DNA from: Paguma larvata
Lineage: Eukaryota > Chordata > Mammalia > Carnivora > Viverridae
Direction: 5' to 3'
Length of the DNA: 64,000 nt
NCBI GenBank assembly: GCA_030068075.1
Contig: CM057839.1
Location: forward strand, 52,418,960 to 52,482,959
In this document: piece by piece, positions 34,718 through 47,629 of the stretch
Position numbering within the stretch: position 1 is the first letter of the stretch
How the letters are laid out: every line of letters starts with the position of its first letter
The notes under the pieces: model-generated
Database searches by the model: none
Told to the model about the DNA's origin: nothing
The model's input: the letters and a program-made list of their open reading frames with translations, nothing else
Made by a program: the position numbers and the translations under genes

Positions 34718-36150
34718 CCTAAACTCTACTGGAGAAAATCCAAACCCCTGATCTCATCCTTTCCTGGATGCGTGAGGTCCTTTCATGACTCTGTGACAAG
34801 ATCATTACCCAGAATCCTTCCTGGTAGACTCTTACTCATTTTCAGGCCAACTTAAGGAATGTTTTTCGATGAGCACCACCCATATGATGACTTTATACAA
34901 TAGAAAACAGCCCCATCCAATATGAAGACATGACTCCTCACTAGGGCACATAGTTTGGCAGTGAAGTGGGGGCTTAATTTAATTCCCACTTGCCCATTTG
35001 GACTGGCGCCTTTGTCCAGGGCAGATGCTGCATAACCATATGCAGTATCCTTGTGTTCTTCTGCAGTAAAGTCCTCCTGCAATCACCCGAGCATAGTTAG
35101 TTGTCCTAACGTCTACACTCCCAAAGCATTTAGTATGAAAGATTACCTTTTGTAGGTAGCTCCTCAACGAGACCATATCCACCAATGGCAGGGTCAATCA
35201 GGAGGTCATCCCTAACACATAGTATAGGTGTTGAATGAATGAATGAATACAGAAATGAATGGATTCTTACCCTGGTTTCCCCATTTCTATGGGATTAAAC
35301 CATGATCTAATAAAACAAAATAAAAAAAACTGCACACACATAGACAAAAACTAAAGCAACCACAAGAACGAAAATTACCTGAGTATCTATCACTGGGTGA
35401 TTTATTGTTCTAAACATATGGATACGTGGAACTTTCAGAGAAAAACAGCAGCTCCACAGAAGACATTTTGATCCGTTACTCTAGCAGTTCCAGAAAGCCT
35501 TCTTAATCTAATGGGGGCTGTTTCTTAAAAGGCTAAGGAAATCTACTCAACGAATGTATAATTTTATAACTTCTTCCCCATGCTCCACCAAAAACAGAAC
35601 AAAACCACCACCAGAGGAAAAATACAATCAACACCCCTAGGCTGTTTTCTGCATTCTTCAAGATTAATGCTTTCTTTTGTTTACAAAGTATAAACGTGTG
35701 AACCTAATATTTATGTATTCAAAGCAGTGGTGAGTCAAAACTATTCTTCATTTGACTAGATGTCCTATAAACACAATGAGATAGTCCACAATTTAAGGCA
35801 GCCTTTCTGGTTCTTTTTCACTTGAAGTTTATGAGACTGTATCATATTCTTTCTCGTTGAGATGTTTAAGTACTAACGTGCCTCAATTACAGAAGTTCAC
35901 AGGCAGCTAGAACTTAATCAGAAGAGTCTCTCGGTTGGACTGGCTGACTGCAGCATAATTTTAATTTAACATTGGAGAGTATGACATTAAGCAGATGCAC
36001 TATTACAATTTTTGGTGGTTACAATTGAGTGTGTTCCAATTAGACAATTATCCATATGCCAATCAAGTTCAAGTACTCTGGCAGACAATAACAGGTAAAT
36101 AAATGCCGTACCGGATACGTCTTGGTATTTCCAGGCCACTGATTTAATAG
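34718..36150. other. Mostly unique, AT-rich intron sequence
   Basis: A short (GAAT)n run at 35233-35248. No gene or clear transposon. Confidence 0.35.
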
Positions 36151-36153
36151 GAT

Positions 36154-36235
36154 CATTTGTAATGCTCTTTGGGGATGTAGACTTGCGTGTGCAATGGGTC
36201 TTTCTCTCTGACAAATTCAAAGAGCATTACAAATG
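36154..36235. repeat. Perfect 18-bp inverted repeat with 46-nt loop
   Basis: CATTTGTAATGCTCTTTG at 36154-36171 is the exact reverse complement of CAAAGAGCATTACAAATG at 36218-36235. It can fold as a hairpin in RNA from either strand. Confidence 0.9.
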
Positions 36236-36420
36236 TTATTTGGAGCCCCGGAATAAGTGAGGTCACATTTCCATTTTTACAGATGGGCGAGTCACAGGCA
36301 CACAAAGGTTAAGTCATGTATCCGGGGCCACGCTGTCTGGGAGAGTCCTACCACTCGTACCTCTCCATTTTCCTGCTCTAACTCCTGGCTCCTACCCCGG
36401 CAACCACACTGCACGTCAGT
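36215..36420 (-). repeat. MIR SINE relic
   Basis: …ATTTTTACAGATGGGCGAGTC… and …GGTTAAGTCATGTATCCGGG… match the reverse-oriented MIR core. Confidence 0.65.
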
Positions 36421-39056
36421 TTAAAATGGAAATCAGGACATGCCAAACTTAAAAATCGTCCTAGCAACGACATCTACCTAGGCGTTCACCATTTTCACTT
36501 AAAAGCAAGCCTGGTGGCAAACATGCTTTTGTGTATACCTCTCTGAACTCTGCAATAGATGGAACTTTGCGTTAAAAACTCTAACCCCTTGTATTTTTTT
36601 CCTTGAATTTTCTAATTTTGCTACCGAGGTAAAGGTTTGCTATGGCTAACAGATTATATAAGGGTAGAGTCATGCATAAAGGTCTGGAAATATTTGAATC
36701 CATAGAGGGTCATCAATTTAAATTTAAATGTGTTTTTGCTCTTTGGATTCAGTTTTAATAAATGTTAGTCTATCTCCACAACTTTGCTATAAATTAGATG
36801 TCCTACTCAGTGGGATAGGCTTTTGAAGCCAGTAAAATATGGCCTAAGGAAATGAAGTCCAGGGACTTCCAAAGGCCACGGTAGACGTGACTGTGTCTGG
36901 ATGGACCAAGCCCAGCAGTCCGTTAGTATCTAGGCTACGTGGCAATGTCTGAGAGCGTCCAGTATCGCCATGGCGGTGCACCTTGTCTCCAACCTGATTT
37001 CTCTGTGTAGTTTAGTCTGAGATCTGAACCTCACCTATGGCCAGCCCTGCCAGACCCTGTCACCTTGTCCTCCCATACAGTGGGTGCCAGGATTCATCCA
37101 TTAATCCTTTCTTCCTTGGTGAGATCCTGCTACCCAAACACAGCTTACTGTTCTCTCTCTCCTCACCCCCAGTACTCTCCACACCCTCCACCTTCTTTTT
37201 TTTTTTTTTTTCCCAAAGGAGCTAGAAGCTGAATGAATACTCCATGAGGGAGCAGTGGGCAGGACAGCAGAGGAGAGGCTGTCTGCCACCCTCCGCCCTC
37301 TCCATCCTGTTTTGGTTCTCACAGATTGCAGAACCACTTGGGAATGTCAGCCGTAAGTCTGGCTGATGAAGTCACCTGGGCTGCTTTACATCCGTCACTG
37401 TGAATCCCGGGCCAATCCCCGGCTGTTCGGGAAAGTTTGAGAGGTGGAAAATCAAGAGCATATTATCATAACATAAAAGCAAGGCTGTGCCTAAAGGCAA
37501 ACACAGCGAACAGTGCTCCTGACAGAGGAGAGGAAGCTGGCTCAGGGGAAGGACAGTCATTTACCACCTGGTAGCAACAATGTTCACTTCTCTCCTTGGG
37601 GGGGAAAAAAAAAAAGATGGAATTGAACTAGCCTGAATTTTCTTGTCACACAAGGTGGTAGGACTACTCAAGATCTATTCTAGTTTAAAATGTCACCTGC
37701 TTCCACCTGGGGATGAAACTGCTCTTCAATTTACGGCAAAGTATGAGAGTAACCGAGCCTGTGGCCCGTTTTATCAATCGCGGTGCCTTCCTCTCTGCCG
37801 CCAGCACGGTGACCCCTGGGGGAGAAACATCTCTGGGAGAGAGCTCCACCGTTCAGATGACTGATAACAGGAAACACTGGATCATAGAAATGAAATTGTG
37901 CTCCGAGCCTAATATCCTATTACACCAGGCTATACATATTTAATTCCTTGGGTCTTTCCTCATAAATCAATTCCTTCAGGCCCTTAATCTCGTCAATATC
38001 TTTTCTGATATTGAATTTTAAATGCCATTCTCATTGCTAGGCAGAAAGGCAATCTCTTGCTCTTGCTTGTGATGGGATCAGGCTTCATTTACAGCCCAGA
38101 GACGCCTGGAGTGCAGCCCTCTTCCCTGACCTGGCTGTTAAGATCCTAAGGTCAGCCAGAGCCAAGCAGCCCAAACAGGCCTGACTCTCTCATAGGTCAA
38201 GACCATGAACTCCGGGGTCATGACTATCACTACCTGGGGAGCCTGAGCCGGTTCTGGGAGGCTGGTGAGAAACCAAGTGTTTTCAAGCATTTGGGTCCTC
38301 AAGGGGGTACCTGAGACCCTGAGGCAAGAGGCACCCTGCTGCCCACCCAGGCCAGTGTGCTCTGGCAAGGGGGCCTTCCTTGGAATGTGCGAACAAGGGT
38401 CTGATGGAAGGACACATACAGTGTGCATACATCTGAGCGAAATCTCACAGGGCGTGGGCACAGACTGTGGATTCTCTAGACCAGGGGGAGTGCACAACCC
38501 CAGAGAACAGGGGTGTTTCCGGGTTCCTGCCGGCTGGCCCATAACGCGGGGATGGCCCTTGCTGTAGACAAAGGGAAAGGTCCATAAAGTCGTGAGTCTT
38601 GCAAAATTTCCAAAGTAAAGCAAGAATGATAAATGCTAAGACTTCCAGAGTGACCAAGAGGTTGGGAAACACAGGGAAATACAGACACGCAGATTTGGCG
38701 GGGTTGGGGACTAAGTCTGGAGGCAGCTGTGGGCTATCAAGGGCGGAGCCCCGGGAGCCATCTGCCTCAGTCCAGGAAATAAGCAGGGGCAAAGGTACAA
38801 AATTTAACAATAAAAAAAAATGAACTGAAGGTCCATCTATTTATTATCACTGCGTACCAGCAATTCTACACAAAATCGATGATAAAATACTCCTTCCTGA
38901 CACAAACTCCTTTGTGCTTCTAAAGCTGCTGCTGTTATTGTTAGGATTTAATATGTATGAAATCCTCAAATGAGCACATTTTCACTACTTAGCCTTTAAC
39001 AAACATACTCTGTATAGAAGCAAATTAGGAAAATGTCCAGTGTTTGTTCCCACTCC
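36421..39056. other. Mostly unique intron sequence
   Basis: No gene was recognised. There are T runs at 37196-37211 and A runs at 37606-37615. 38560-38820 ends in a short A run, but no retrocopy identity or duplication could be found. Confidence 0.3.
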
Positions 39057-39099
39057 CAACCCTCCCCGCTCCCCCCCCCCCTGCGCCCCCCCCCTCCCC
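39057..39099 (+). repeat. C-rich block; G-quadruplex potential on the ENOX1 transcript strand
   Basis: Runs of 4, 12, 9 and 4 C separated by 1-4 bases. The minus strand, which is the ENOX1 sense, therefore carries four or more G runs in about 45 nt. Confidence 0.85.
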
Positions 39100-39406
39100 G
39101 GGACTGGGCTGCACACTCTGGCTTTAGACAGTGTCTCCGATCTCGTTAGCACTACGGGCTTTCCTACATCGATACAGTAGATGTGAAGTCAAGGAAGGCG
39201 GCCCAGACCCTTGCAAAGACTAACAGGCAGAACCTGAGCTACGTCGGTTCATTGTACCGGATCCATCAAAGAATTTTCGCGTTTAAAATTTAAACTGTAA
39301 AACACGGTGAGAACCGTGCGAGGTATTAATTTTGGTAAGTGCAAACGTTAGTTCTATGTTAAGTATTCTTACTGAATTTTCAGCATTTTAGAAATTGAAA
39401 TGCATT

Positions 39407-39586
39407 CTTTTTATGTTATTTTATCTCTTTTCTTAAGGTTTATTTATTTTTGAGAGAGAGAGAATGTGAGTGAAGAGCGGGGGAGGGTCAGAGAGAGAGA
39501 GAGAGAGAGAGAATCCCAAGCAGGCCCCACTGCTGTCAACAGAGTCCGATGGGGTGCTTGATCTCAACTGAGCCACCCAGGTGCCC
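39407..39586 (-). mobile_element. CAN SINE, internally deleted
   Basis: Minus-strand head GGGCACCTGGGTGGCTCAG at the right end; most of the tRNA-related body is missing. A perfect 11-bp duplication TGAAATGCATT is at 39396-39406 and 39587-39597. Confidence 0.9.
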
Positions 39587-39597
39587 TGAAATGCATT

Positions 39598-42500
39598 ATT
39601 TTGAAATTAATTTTTTGCTTTAAAACTAAAGGACAAATAAAGAAAATGTTACATTAGTGGTACAATTAACAGTTTCCTGAACTGTACCTTTATCATTTGG
39701 TTTTATTAAAACTCACCTATTTACTGGACCATTATTTACATACTGTTGTCTGTACCATAACCAAAGGATCAAAGTTCAAACTGTTAGTTAGATTAAAAAA
39801 CAAACTACTGAATAGATGGGTGTGATTTTTTTCCCCTTACGCTGTACCATTTTAATTTTTGCTTTTTAACAAGCATAATTATATGTGAAAATCAATAGGA
39901 AAAATGTTACTGTCTGCGTTTCCTTCCTTGTTATTATTCACTTTATTTTATGATTATTACTGAAAATAATTTTGTCATTTAGAGGAGGAGGTTTAGAAAA
40001 GGATCCTCTCTGAGTGTAGGCACCCCCCTGGCAGGCAGCCCAGGGCCCAGGGCAGGAGAGGGAGCACATGACCCTGACCTGCTGGGGTGGGGGTGGGGAT
40101 GGGGGGAAGAAGGGAAGGTTTCATCAGACATGGTTTTAGAGACCATCTCTTTCACTCGAAGATCTTCCTAGGAGGGACTTGTATCAAAAACAGATACTTT
40201 TTAGCATTTTATAATCCAGTGGAGTTACTGGTCATAATACCACATATCCTGATAAAGCAACATTAGTATGGAAAACAAACATATATATTCAGCGCTAGTG
40301 AAAAGGCAAAAAAAATAAACCACTAGTTAGCATTTCAAAGGCTCTCATGGGGCGCTTTCTGGCTGAGCCGCTGTGTGCCCCGCAAACCACTTTACTGCTC
40401 TGGTCTCCTCTTTTCTCTCACAACCCTGTCATGAGGAATAATTTATCATTTGAAAAACAATACACCAGTCCATTTCTTGAACCCTGAATACAGGAAAAGC
40501 CGTTGCGTAAGTGGTTTGGAAGGCCCTAAAACCTATTTTCCTTTCTTCAAATGATTTTTCTTTTTTCATAGTGTAATTTGCAGGGTCATTTCAGCTTCCT
40601 GATTTTCACTTTCTTCACATGCTAAAGAGAACCATACTCACTGGTGGGGTACTGTGGAACATCCATTAAGTGTGTGAGGCTCCTTGAGTGGCAAAGGGCA
40701 CCAAGTTAAATGAACGTGCTATTCTTATCTTCTTTGCAAGAACGGAGACGCTAAGACCCAGCAAGGTCAAGTGACTTTTAGCTGAAGTGAGTGGGCTGGG
40801 CGGGCAGTACTGGGGATTAGCATTCCAAGAGAGAGGGCTGCGGTTCAGCCCCACCCTAACCAGGCTGGTTACCCACCTTCAGCCAATTTTCAAAACACAG
40901 GGCCAGCCAACTCGAATTAACACCATTCATGCAATTCACAAGAGAAGGCATCAAATGCTTTGCTGAAGTAGGAGTGCGTGTCAGTGATACTCTCTCCACT
41001 GCCTTTGCTGGCAATTCCACTGCAAATGATAATCCAATTTGCTGGGATTTATTTATGCCTATCGCTTTTTTTTTTTCAATTATATGAGGTGGTCATCACC
41101 CTGGCCTCCAGGCACATGTACAGCTGTTAACGTAGAAATTTAAAATATTAACATGCTTTCCTGCCAGATTGGCCCATTTACCTCAAACAAGAACTTGATT
41201 GCACAGCTGGGTCTCGCACTGTGCCCTAAAGGCCAATAGAGATTTGCTCTTTCTTCGCAGGGTTTATAACCCAGTTGTGGTCAGAGCGTATAGCTAGAAA
41301 ACCCTTTATGGGCGACTTTTGACCGAAGTCCTGTGGCCATCTTCGGAGGTGGCTTCTACAAAGCGATCTGGGCCTCATTCGGGTTAGCTCCTGGAGAGCC
41401 AAACCATGCTCATTCTAGATTCATTAACATCAGAGATTGCCACCATCACTGACCTCCTTGATTGCAGTTTTAGGAAAACAGCTTTTGAGTTAGTAGTTAT
41501 GGGATAAGAACGTGTGTTGGGGTCTTGAGAGCTTGAGCTTGAATCGTAACGGTGAGAAAGCTGTAATGACCTAACATGCTCTGCAGAAAAGTGAAGTGAG
41601 AGAATATGGCTGCAAGTTCTATCTCTGCATCAGCCCCAGACGCCTAAGGATGGAAAGCTTTCTCTGCTGGGGGTCTAGAATGTCGTCACTGCCTGTGTGA
41701 CTTACCTCCGGGCTAACCACTGAACTTTAGGGAAGCTAATTCAACGCTTGCAATTTTCCCATGTCTTCCTTGTTAACACAAGTTATCATTTCTTTATAGT
41801 GGGAGACTAGGCCATCGAGGGGCAGGATGAGAAGGGGGGACAGCCCCTGAACTTAGCACTTTGGAAGCCACTGGGACAAGATCTGCAAATAAAAAGGCAC
41901 ATTCATCTATCACAGAAGAGGTGGGAGGCAGAGGAAGTCGGCTTGCTCCTCCAAGGTCTCCAAGTTATTTTAACACATTGAATCTGGTCTGGAAGCCCAG
42001 GTGTTAGGAGTCTCATTGTAACTAGAACCTTCGCGGAGAGCTCCAAGTTTTCCCTGTTCCCTACTCCAGGGCCAAGCCCTGGGTAGGCAGGTGCAGGCTC
42101 AGGAGAGAGCACGGTCCCTGAGGGGCTTCAGCCACCACAGGCGGACCCGGTGATAGCTATTCGGCCCCTGCACTATCTCAGGTTTTCTCTGTCTCTCATC
42201 TGCCGACTGTCTTTAAGGGAAAAACAATAGCAGCAGCAGCAGCAGCAGCAACAAAAAGCCTCCACAAATACTGTCGCTGTGAAGGGTGGCACCTATTCTC
42301 ACTACCTGGGGCTGAATTCTATCTGGGAAAATAAAATGCAGCACCATCTCACACAGACCTCAGAAGTGCAGACAGAAAATTACCATTTTAAACCAATCTT
42401 CTCTGCTTTGGAAACATTAAATATAGGAAGCATTAAAGAGGTGAGCGGAATTACTGAGACCCTTTACAATAAATGGTGTCAGCGTGGCCATGAATGATAA

Positions 42501-43139
42501 CAGCAAAAAGGGCTCCCAAGGTATAAAAATTAACAGAAATTAGAGCTGAGGCTTTACACTTAATATCAATCTACCCTGGGAAGTGTTCCTCCAGCCTTAG
42601 CAATCCCCTCCTTCAAGATCAGCGACTGCATGCATTTCAACATTACGGGTGGAAGGAAGTCTACCCATGCACTTTTAATGAAAATCTCAATCCCGGGTTT
42701 TGCTGAAGTCAGCTGGAAGACCTCTCCTGACAAATGATGCCACAGAAAAGATCATCACCCATGATACATAGCTAGTTAAGTGTGCATTCTAGAAACATGG
42801 GATAACACCAAGGTTACTGTTAAAGACTTTCAATTTTTCAAAAGGAAAGAATAGGGAAACCGCATTTTTAGGGTCTGCTGGTAGGCTTTGTGCAGTAACC
42901 ATTTTTGCTTCCAGATGACAATTTGAAAATAAAAATCATGATACAAAGCAAGTCACACAAAGCAGCTCCCTTCTAGTCTAAGTAATTTTGTCAAGATTAA
43001 GAAAGATTGTATCAGGATTACTCTGGGAGAGTTAAAAAACAATCACTTGTTTTGCCACTGAGTTCACTGTGGAAAATCTTCAACCAGATAAGAACGTTCT
43101 CTCGTAATCCAAGTTGTTAAAACCTTCCTTTTTTCTTTG
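39598..43139. other. Mostly unique intron sequence with MIR-like pieces
   Basis: MIR-like segments at about 40690-40830 (minus) and 41670-41780 (plus). A (CAG)n run is listed separately. No coding signal. Confidence 0.35.
42229..42250 (+). repeat. (AGC)n triplet repeat, about seven units
   Basis: AGC units followed by AAC. The ENOX1 transcript strand reads CTG. Confidence 0.92.
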
Positions 43140-43996
43140 GCTATTTTGGTTTTAAAACATGAGTGGATATTCTGTAGCTATTAGACTGATTATTCTAGTT
43201 TAATCCTGTTAATGGGATATATTACATTAATAGGCTTCTGTAATGTAGAACTAACCTTGAATTCCTGGGATAAATCCACTAGGCTGGTTTATAAGATACC
43301 AGATTAAGTTAGCTTCTTAAAAGGAATTTTAAATCTATGTTCCTAAGTGAGACTGAATTATAACCTCCTCCCCCCTGACTTTTTTTTTTTTTTTTTACCG
43401 TCCTTGCCCCTTTGGGTATCATGTACCCTAGCCTTATGAATTAGTTGGGACGTATTTCCTTCTTTTCTGTTTTCTGAAGAAGTTTGTAAAAGATTGGTAT
43501 AATCCTCCTTGAATGTTTGGTAGAACTTGACTGTAAAGCCATTTTGGATCTGTTGCTTTAATGTTAAGATTTTAATGATTTTTAATGATATGGTTCTGGC
43601 TTTCTATTTTTTCCTGATTTAATTTTGAAAAGGTGTTTTTTTTTTTTCCCTAGAGGGATTTATCTATATCACTTAAGTTTAAAATGTTACCATTTCTGAT
43701 TTGCTCACATCTCTTTAATTTGCCACATCTGCAATTATACCTCATTTTAATTTTTAGTTTTGTTTATCTGGTCCTTCTCGCTTTTTGCAATCACTGTTAC
43801 CAAAGATTTCCCCTTTTTATTAGTCTTTTCATAAATAGCATTTGGCTTTGTTGATCTTCTGTACTGTATGGCTGTTTGCTATTTTAGTCATTTCTATATT
43901 TTTATTCTTCTTCTTTGTGTGTATTATTTTTTAGTAAGAGTCGGATGCTTACCCCTGTTTCCACTTTTCTTTATTCCTAAAACATGCATTTAAAGT
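43140..43996 (-). repeat. Old L1 ORF2 relic, antisense, first part
   Basis: Plus text CTTGAATTCCTGGGATAAAT, …GAACTTGACTGTAAAGCCAT…, …GGTCCTTCTCGCTTTTTGC… is the well-known reverse complement of L1 ORF2. Diverged, interrupted by the SINE at 43997. Confidence 0.75.
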
Positions 43997-44205
43997 GGGG
44001 CACCTGGGTGGCTCAGTCGGTTAAGCGTCCAACTTCAGCTCAGGTCATGACCTCATGGTTCCTGGGTTCAAGTCCTGCTGTGGGCTCTGTGCTGACAGCT
44101 CGGAGCCTGGAGCCTGTTTTGGATTCGGTCTCTGTCTCTCTGCTCCTCCCCCATTCATGCTCTGTCTCTCTCTCTCAAAAATAAATACACATTAAAAATA
44201 TTTTT
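43997..44205 (+). mobile_element. CAN SINE (felid type) inside the old L1
   Basis: Head GGGGCACCTGGGTGGCTCAG, felid body GCTGACAGCTCGGAGCCTGG, CT-rich segment, A-rich tail ending near 44205. Only a short weak duplication (TTAAAG) was seen. Confidence 0.92.
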
Positions 44206-44560
44206 AAAGTTTTAATTTTTCCTCTAGGTTCTGTTTTAGCTGCATCCCACAAGTTTTGCTATGTTGTATTTTAGTTATCGATTACTTGTGGGTATTTTAA
44301 AATTACATTTCTGATTTCTTTGGACTTGTGAGTTTAGATGCGTGCCTTTAAATTTCCAAATGCATAGGATTTATTTTAGTTACCTTTAGTGACATTGATT
44401 TCTTAACAATTTTGTTGTGGTCAGAAGACGCAAGAGCACTCCTTTGAAATTTGCAGAGATTTGCTTTAAGATGGAGCCTAAGATTAATTTTTGTAAATGT
44501 TCCAGGTATATTTGAAAAGTACAGTTTTCCATTTACGTCCTATCAAACTTATTAGGGCTG
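44206..44560 (-). repeat. Old L1 ORF2 relic, antisense, second part
   Basis: …TCCCACAAGTTTTGCTATGT… and …TTGTTGTGGTCAGAAGACG… continue the reverse-oriented ORF2 after the SINE. Confidence 0.72.
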
Positions 44561-45696
44561 AGTTCTGTGAATAGGCTTCGTAGACTACAAACATTGGCAG
44601 CAACAGCAGCAGGAGGGGAAAGGGCACAGCTGCTTAGAAAAATGTCCTTTGTTTCCTGACATCTTTTAGGGTCTTTCCACTAAAGAGCGGGGCGGGCATG
44701 TTCCCCATTGTCCTTTCAGTCTCAATTTGTCACATCATGTCACTTTCGATATTAGGAAAAACCCAAAGAAAGAAATTTTAAGCACTGTACTGCCTGGTTT
44801 GGCAGTGGTTGCCTATGGTTTGTCTCTGGTTTCTGATCCCTGTTCCTTGATAAGCATGGAATAAATAAATAAAAACATCACTTCCTAGGGCCCATTAAAG
44901 CGGGTAGAGCATTCGGACGGTCGAAGGATGCTGTCTGCACAGAAACATCTGTGACTGCACACACACGCAGTCAGCACGGACAGACACTGTGCTTACTGCC
45001 CGAGAGGACAGTCTCCGGGAGCCCAGAGCCTCACTGGCTGCGCTGGAGGAGATGAGGGACCCGGGAGTTCCCTGGCATCCGTGGTGCCAGCAGAGAGCAC
45101 CCATGACCTCTAAAGGCAGGAGGACACGATCAATCCTATTTTGACAAAGACTTCTCAGAAAGCCAGTTCTCTTCAGTGAGGGAGAGAGGATTATTACTTG
45201 TTTGGGCACGTGTAGGGAAAAGCCGCAGAGATGAGGACACAGGGAAGCTGGCTGAGAGTTTTCCGCCACAGAATACATTGTGTGTGGGGACCCAACAATT
45301 TGTTCTTTTCTTCATTCGTTTATTCAGATAGTTGTTGGATATGAAGTACTACGTTAGCCGTAAGAGACTGGCCTTAGGTGCTCGCATTAGTTTCAACTGT
45401 GATATCAGAAGAAAAAAGGAATGAACACTTAGTTAACCTGTTGGGGGAAAATAACCTCTGTGCCTCGACTCATTTTTCAGGGGGATGGGAGATAGATACA
45501 AATGAACGCAAAGGACAACTTTCTCAGAATGCAGGGACGTAGGGGGAGATGGAGTGAGGACCTGAGGACCAGAAACCGGGAGCCCGGAGCAATGGAGGTG
45601 ATACGGTTGTGGAGGGGCACTTAGCTCAGTGACTGAATCTCTCTATTTGATTACAACCAGAAAGTAATGCTGGATTAGGGGCTCACTAACACTCTT
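44561..45696. other. Mostly unique intron sequence
   Basis: No gene or clear repeat family recognised. Confidence 0.3.
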
Positions 45697-45916
45697 CCAT
45701 TTTTTAAAATTTTTTAATGTTTATTTTTGAGAGAGAGAAAGAAAGACAGAGCGCGAGCAGGGAGGGACAGAGAGAGAGGGAGACACAGAATCTGAAGCAG
45801 GCTCCAGGCTCTGAGCTGTCAGCACAGAGCTCGACGTGGGGCTCGAACTCATGAACCATGAGATTTTGATCTGAGCCAAAGTCACATGCTCAACCGACTG
45901 AGCCCCCAGGCGCCCC
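45697..45916 (-). mobile_element. CAN SINE (felid type)
   Basis: Minus-strand head GGGGCGCCTGGGGGCTCAG at 45916, felid body reverse image CTGAGCTGTCAGCACAGAGC, T-rich end at 45697-45730. Confidence 0.93.
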
Positions 45917-46980
45917 GCCCTTCCTGGTTTTAATATTCTGTATTTTGTGGTTCTCTTGCTATAACAACCTCGGTAACACCGAGCCCATTTCCAGTCTGGA
46001 TTTCATACGTGAAGCAGAATTTCCATTACCATCTTCTACCTTGCCTTTTTTACTGCGTGTGGACCCAGTAGACAAAACAAAGCGTGGGTTTTGCATGAGA
46101 AATGGCCAGCAAATTGTGGATGAAAAAGTGAGCAGGTCAGTCACCAGCTGGGCAGAAAAGCTGACTGGAAAGACCAGCCTAATCATCTAAGACCCGAGGG
46201 CCCGCAGGGGAAGGGTCAGACGCGGGAGTGCCCTTCAGTGACCTGGTGGTTCTCTGAAAGCAATCTGAGCTCATATCCTCAGACGCGGAGTCGTGAGGCT
46301 GTATTATAACTCCCTCTTTTTCTTCTCCTCAAATGATAAATAGAAGAATTACTGGGGGTGGGGAGGGGGGATTATATTGTAAAGAGAAACTCAGCACTAT
46401 TGCTTTTTTATGGACTTTACAGTTAGAGGTCATTACCAAAACCTTCCCGAAATCAATTGTGAGTCGCGCAATTTAAGAACTACAAGCCACAGGGAAGAAA
46501 TATCCACCCAGGAGAAAAGGAGACAAGGCGCCTAGAGAATTCGTGAAGGACAGACTGCAGAGTAACCTCTCTGTGTTTGAATGACTGCAAACTGTGTCAG
46601 GCACTGGCTCAGGAAAGGACTTACTCAGGGAAAAACGTAAATCGTGGTGAGAATACACACCTCTAACACGGCGACTGAGAGTCCCCGCGCTTGCTGAGGA
46701 AACTCCTCTGACTGCAATACCTGAGTAATACCTGGTTTAAGATGGATTAAGGTGGTGGTGGTGGTGGTGGCGGACATAAAAGGTGCATGCATGGGGGAGG
46801 ATGGCGGAATAAATTAAGAGAACAAAAGGAAGAAGAAGAAAAGTGATAATAAAGCTTTGAGAAGCCACTCTGTTTTTAAGCACTACCTGTAACACCCCTT
46901 CCTTGCAGACCGAGCTCAAATATACTCTTTTCTATCTTCCCAGTACTGCCGGAAAATAAAGCTGTTGTGGCCGTTTACTA

Positions 46981-46983
<3 letters not shown>
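45917..46983. other. Unique intron sequence with a G-rich run and a (GGT)n run
   Basis: A plus-strand G4-type run (GGGGGTGGGGAGGGGGG) lies at 46352-46368 and (GGT)n at 46751-46770. Nothing else was recognised. Confidence 0.4.

Positions 46984-47022
<39 letters not shown>
46984..47022 (+). repeat. (TG)n microsatellite, about 19 units
   Basis: Uninterrupted TG dinucleotides; probably length-polymorphic. Confidence 0.95.
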
Positions 47023-47023
<1 letters not shown>

Positions 47024-47420
47024 CAGAGGCAGAAAGATGGAGGGAGGGAGGAAGACAGAGGCAGAGAGGAGGCAGGCACAGAGGCACCCAGAAAGCACTA
47101 AAACAGGAGAGAGAAGTACCAAACCGAGGACTCCACATCAAGACAAGAAATTCAGGAGGCAGGGTCTTTCCAGCGATCGACTGAATGAAATGGGTGGTCT
47201 ATAAAGTGACGGCCAGATTGGGCAGTAACTTCGTTTACGTTTCCCTTGATGACTATTCAGGGTGCTTTGTTAAGCAGAGGAGAAAACATAGTCTTTAACT
47301 AACCATCTAACATCTTGGAACTGAATTCCCAGTTTCACACTCTGGTTACAATTCCAGAAATGTGAACGATCCGAATGTGGCTATTCCACTGGTTAATTTT
47401 GGGAAACGATTGACTGTAGA

Positions 47421-47466
47421 TGTGTGTGTGTGTGTGTGTCTGTGTGCGCACACACACACACACACT
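47421..47466 (+). repeat. (TG)n/(CA)n self-complementary microsatellite
   Basis: TG units followed by TGTGTGCGCACACA and CA units. The GCGC centre makes a perfect palindrome, so the array can fold on itself. Confidence 0.9.
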
Positions 47467-47629
47467 AGACAGGAAGACCACAGGAGACATCTAAATGTTA
47501 ACAAGGGTTGTATCCAGGTGGTGACACTAGGAATGGCATCTGTCTCCTTTATAGGTTTCTTTTCTGTTTCCAAGTTTTCTGCATTGAGTGTATATTCTTT
47601 TGGGAAAAGGAAAATAAAACAAAAATTAA

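Noticed and set aside
38138..38823. Possible retrocopy with A-rich end
   Set aside because: The open frames are unrelated to each other, the A run is only nine bases, and no flanking duplication or parent sequence was recognised.
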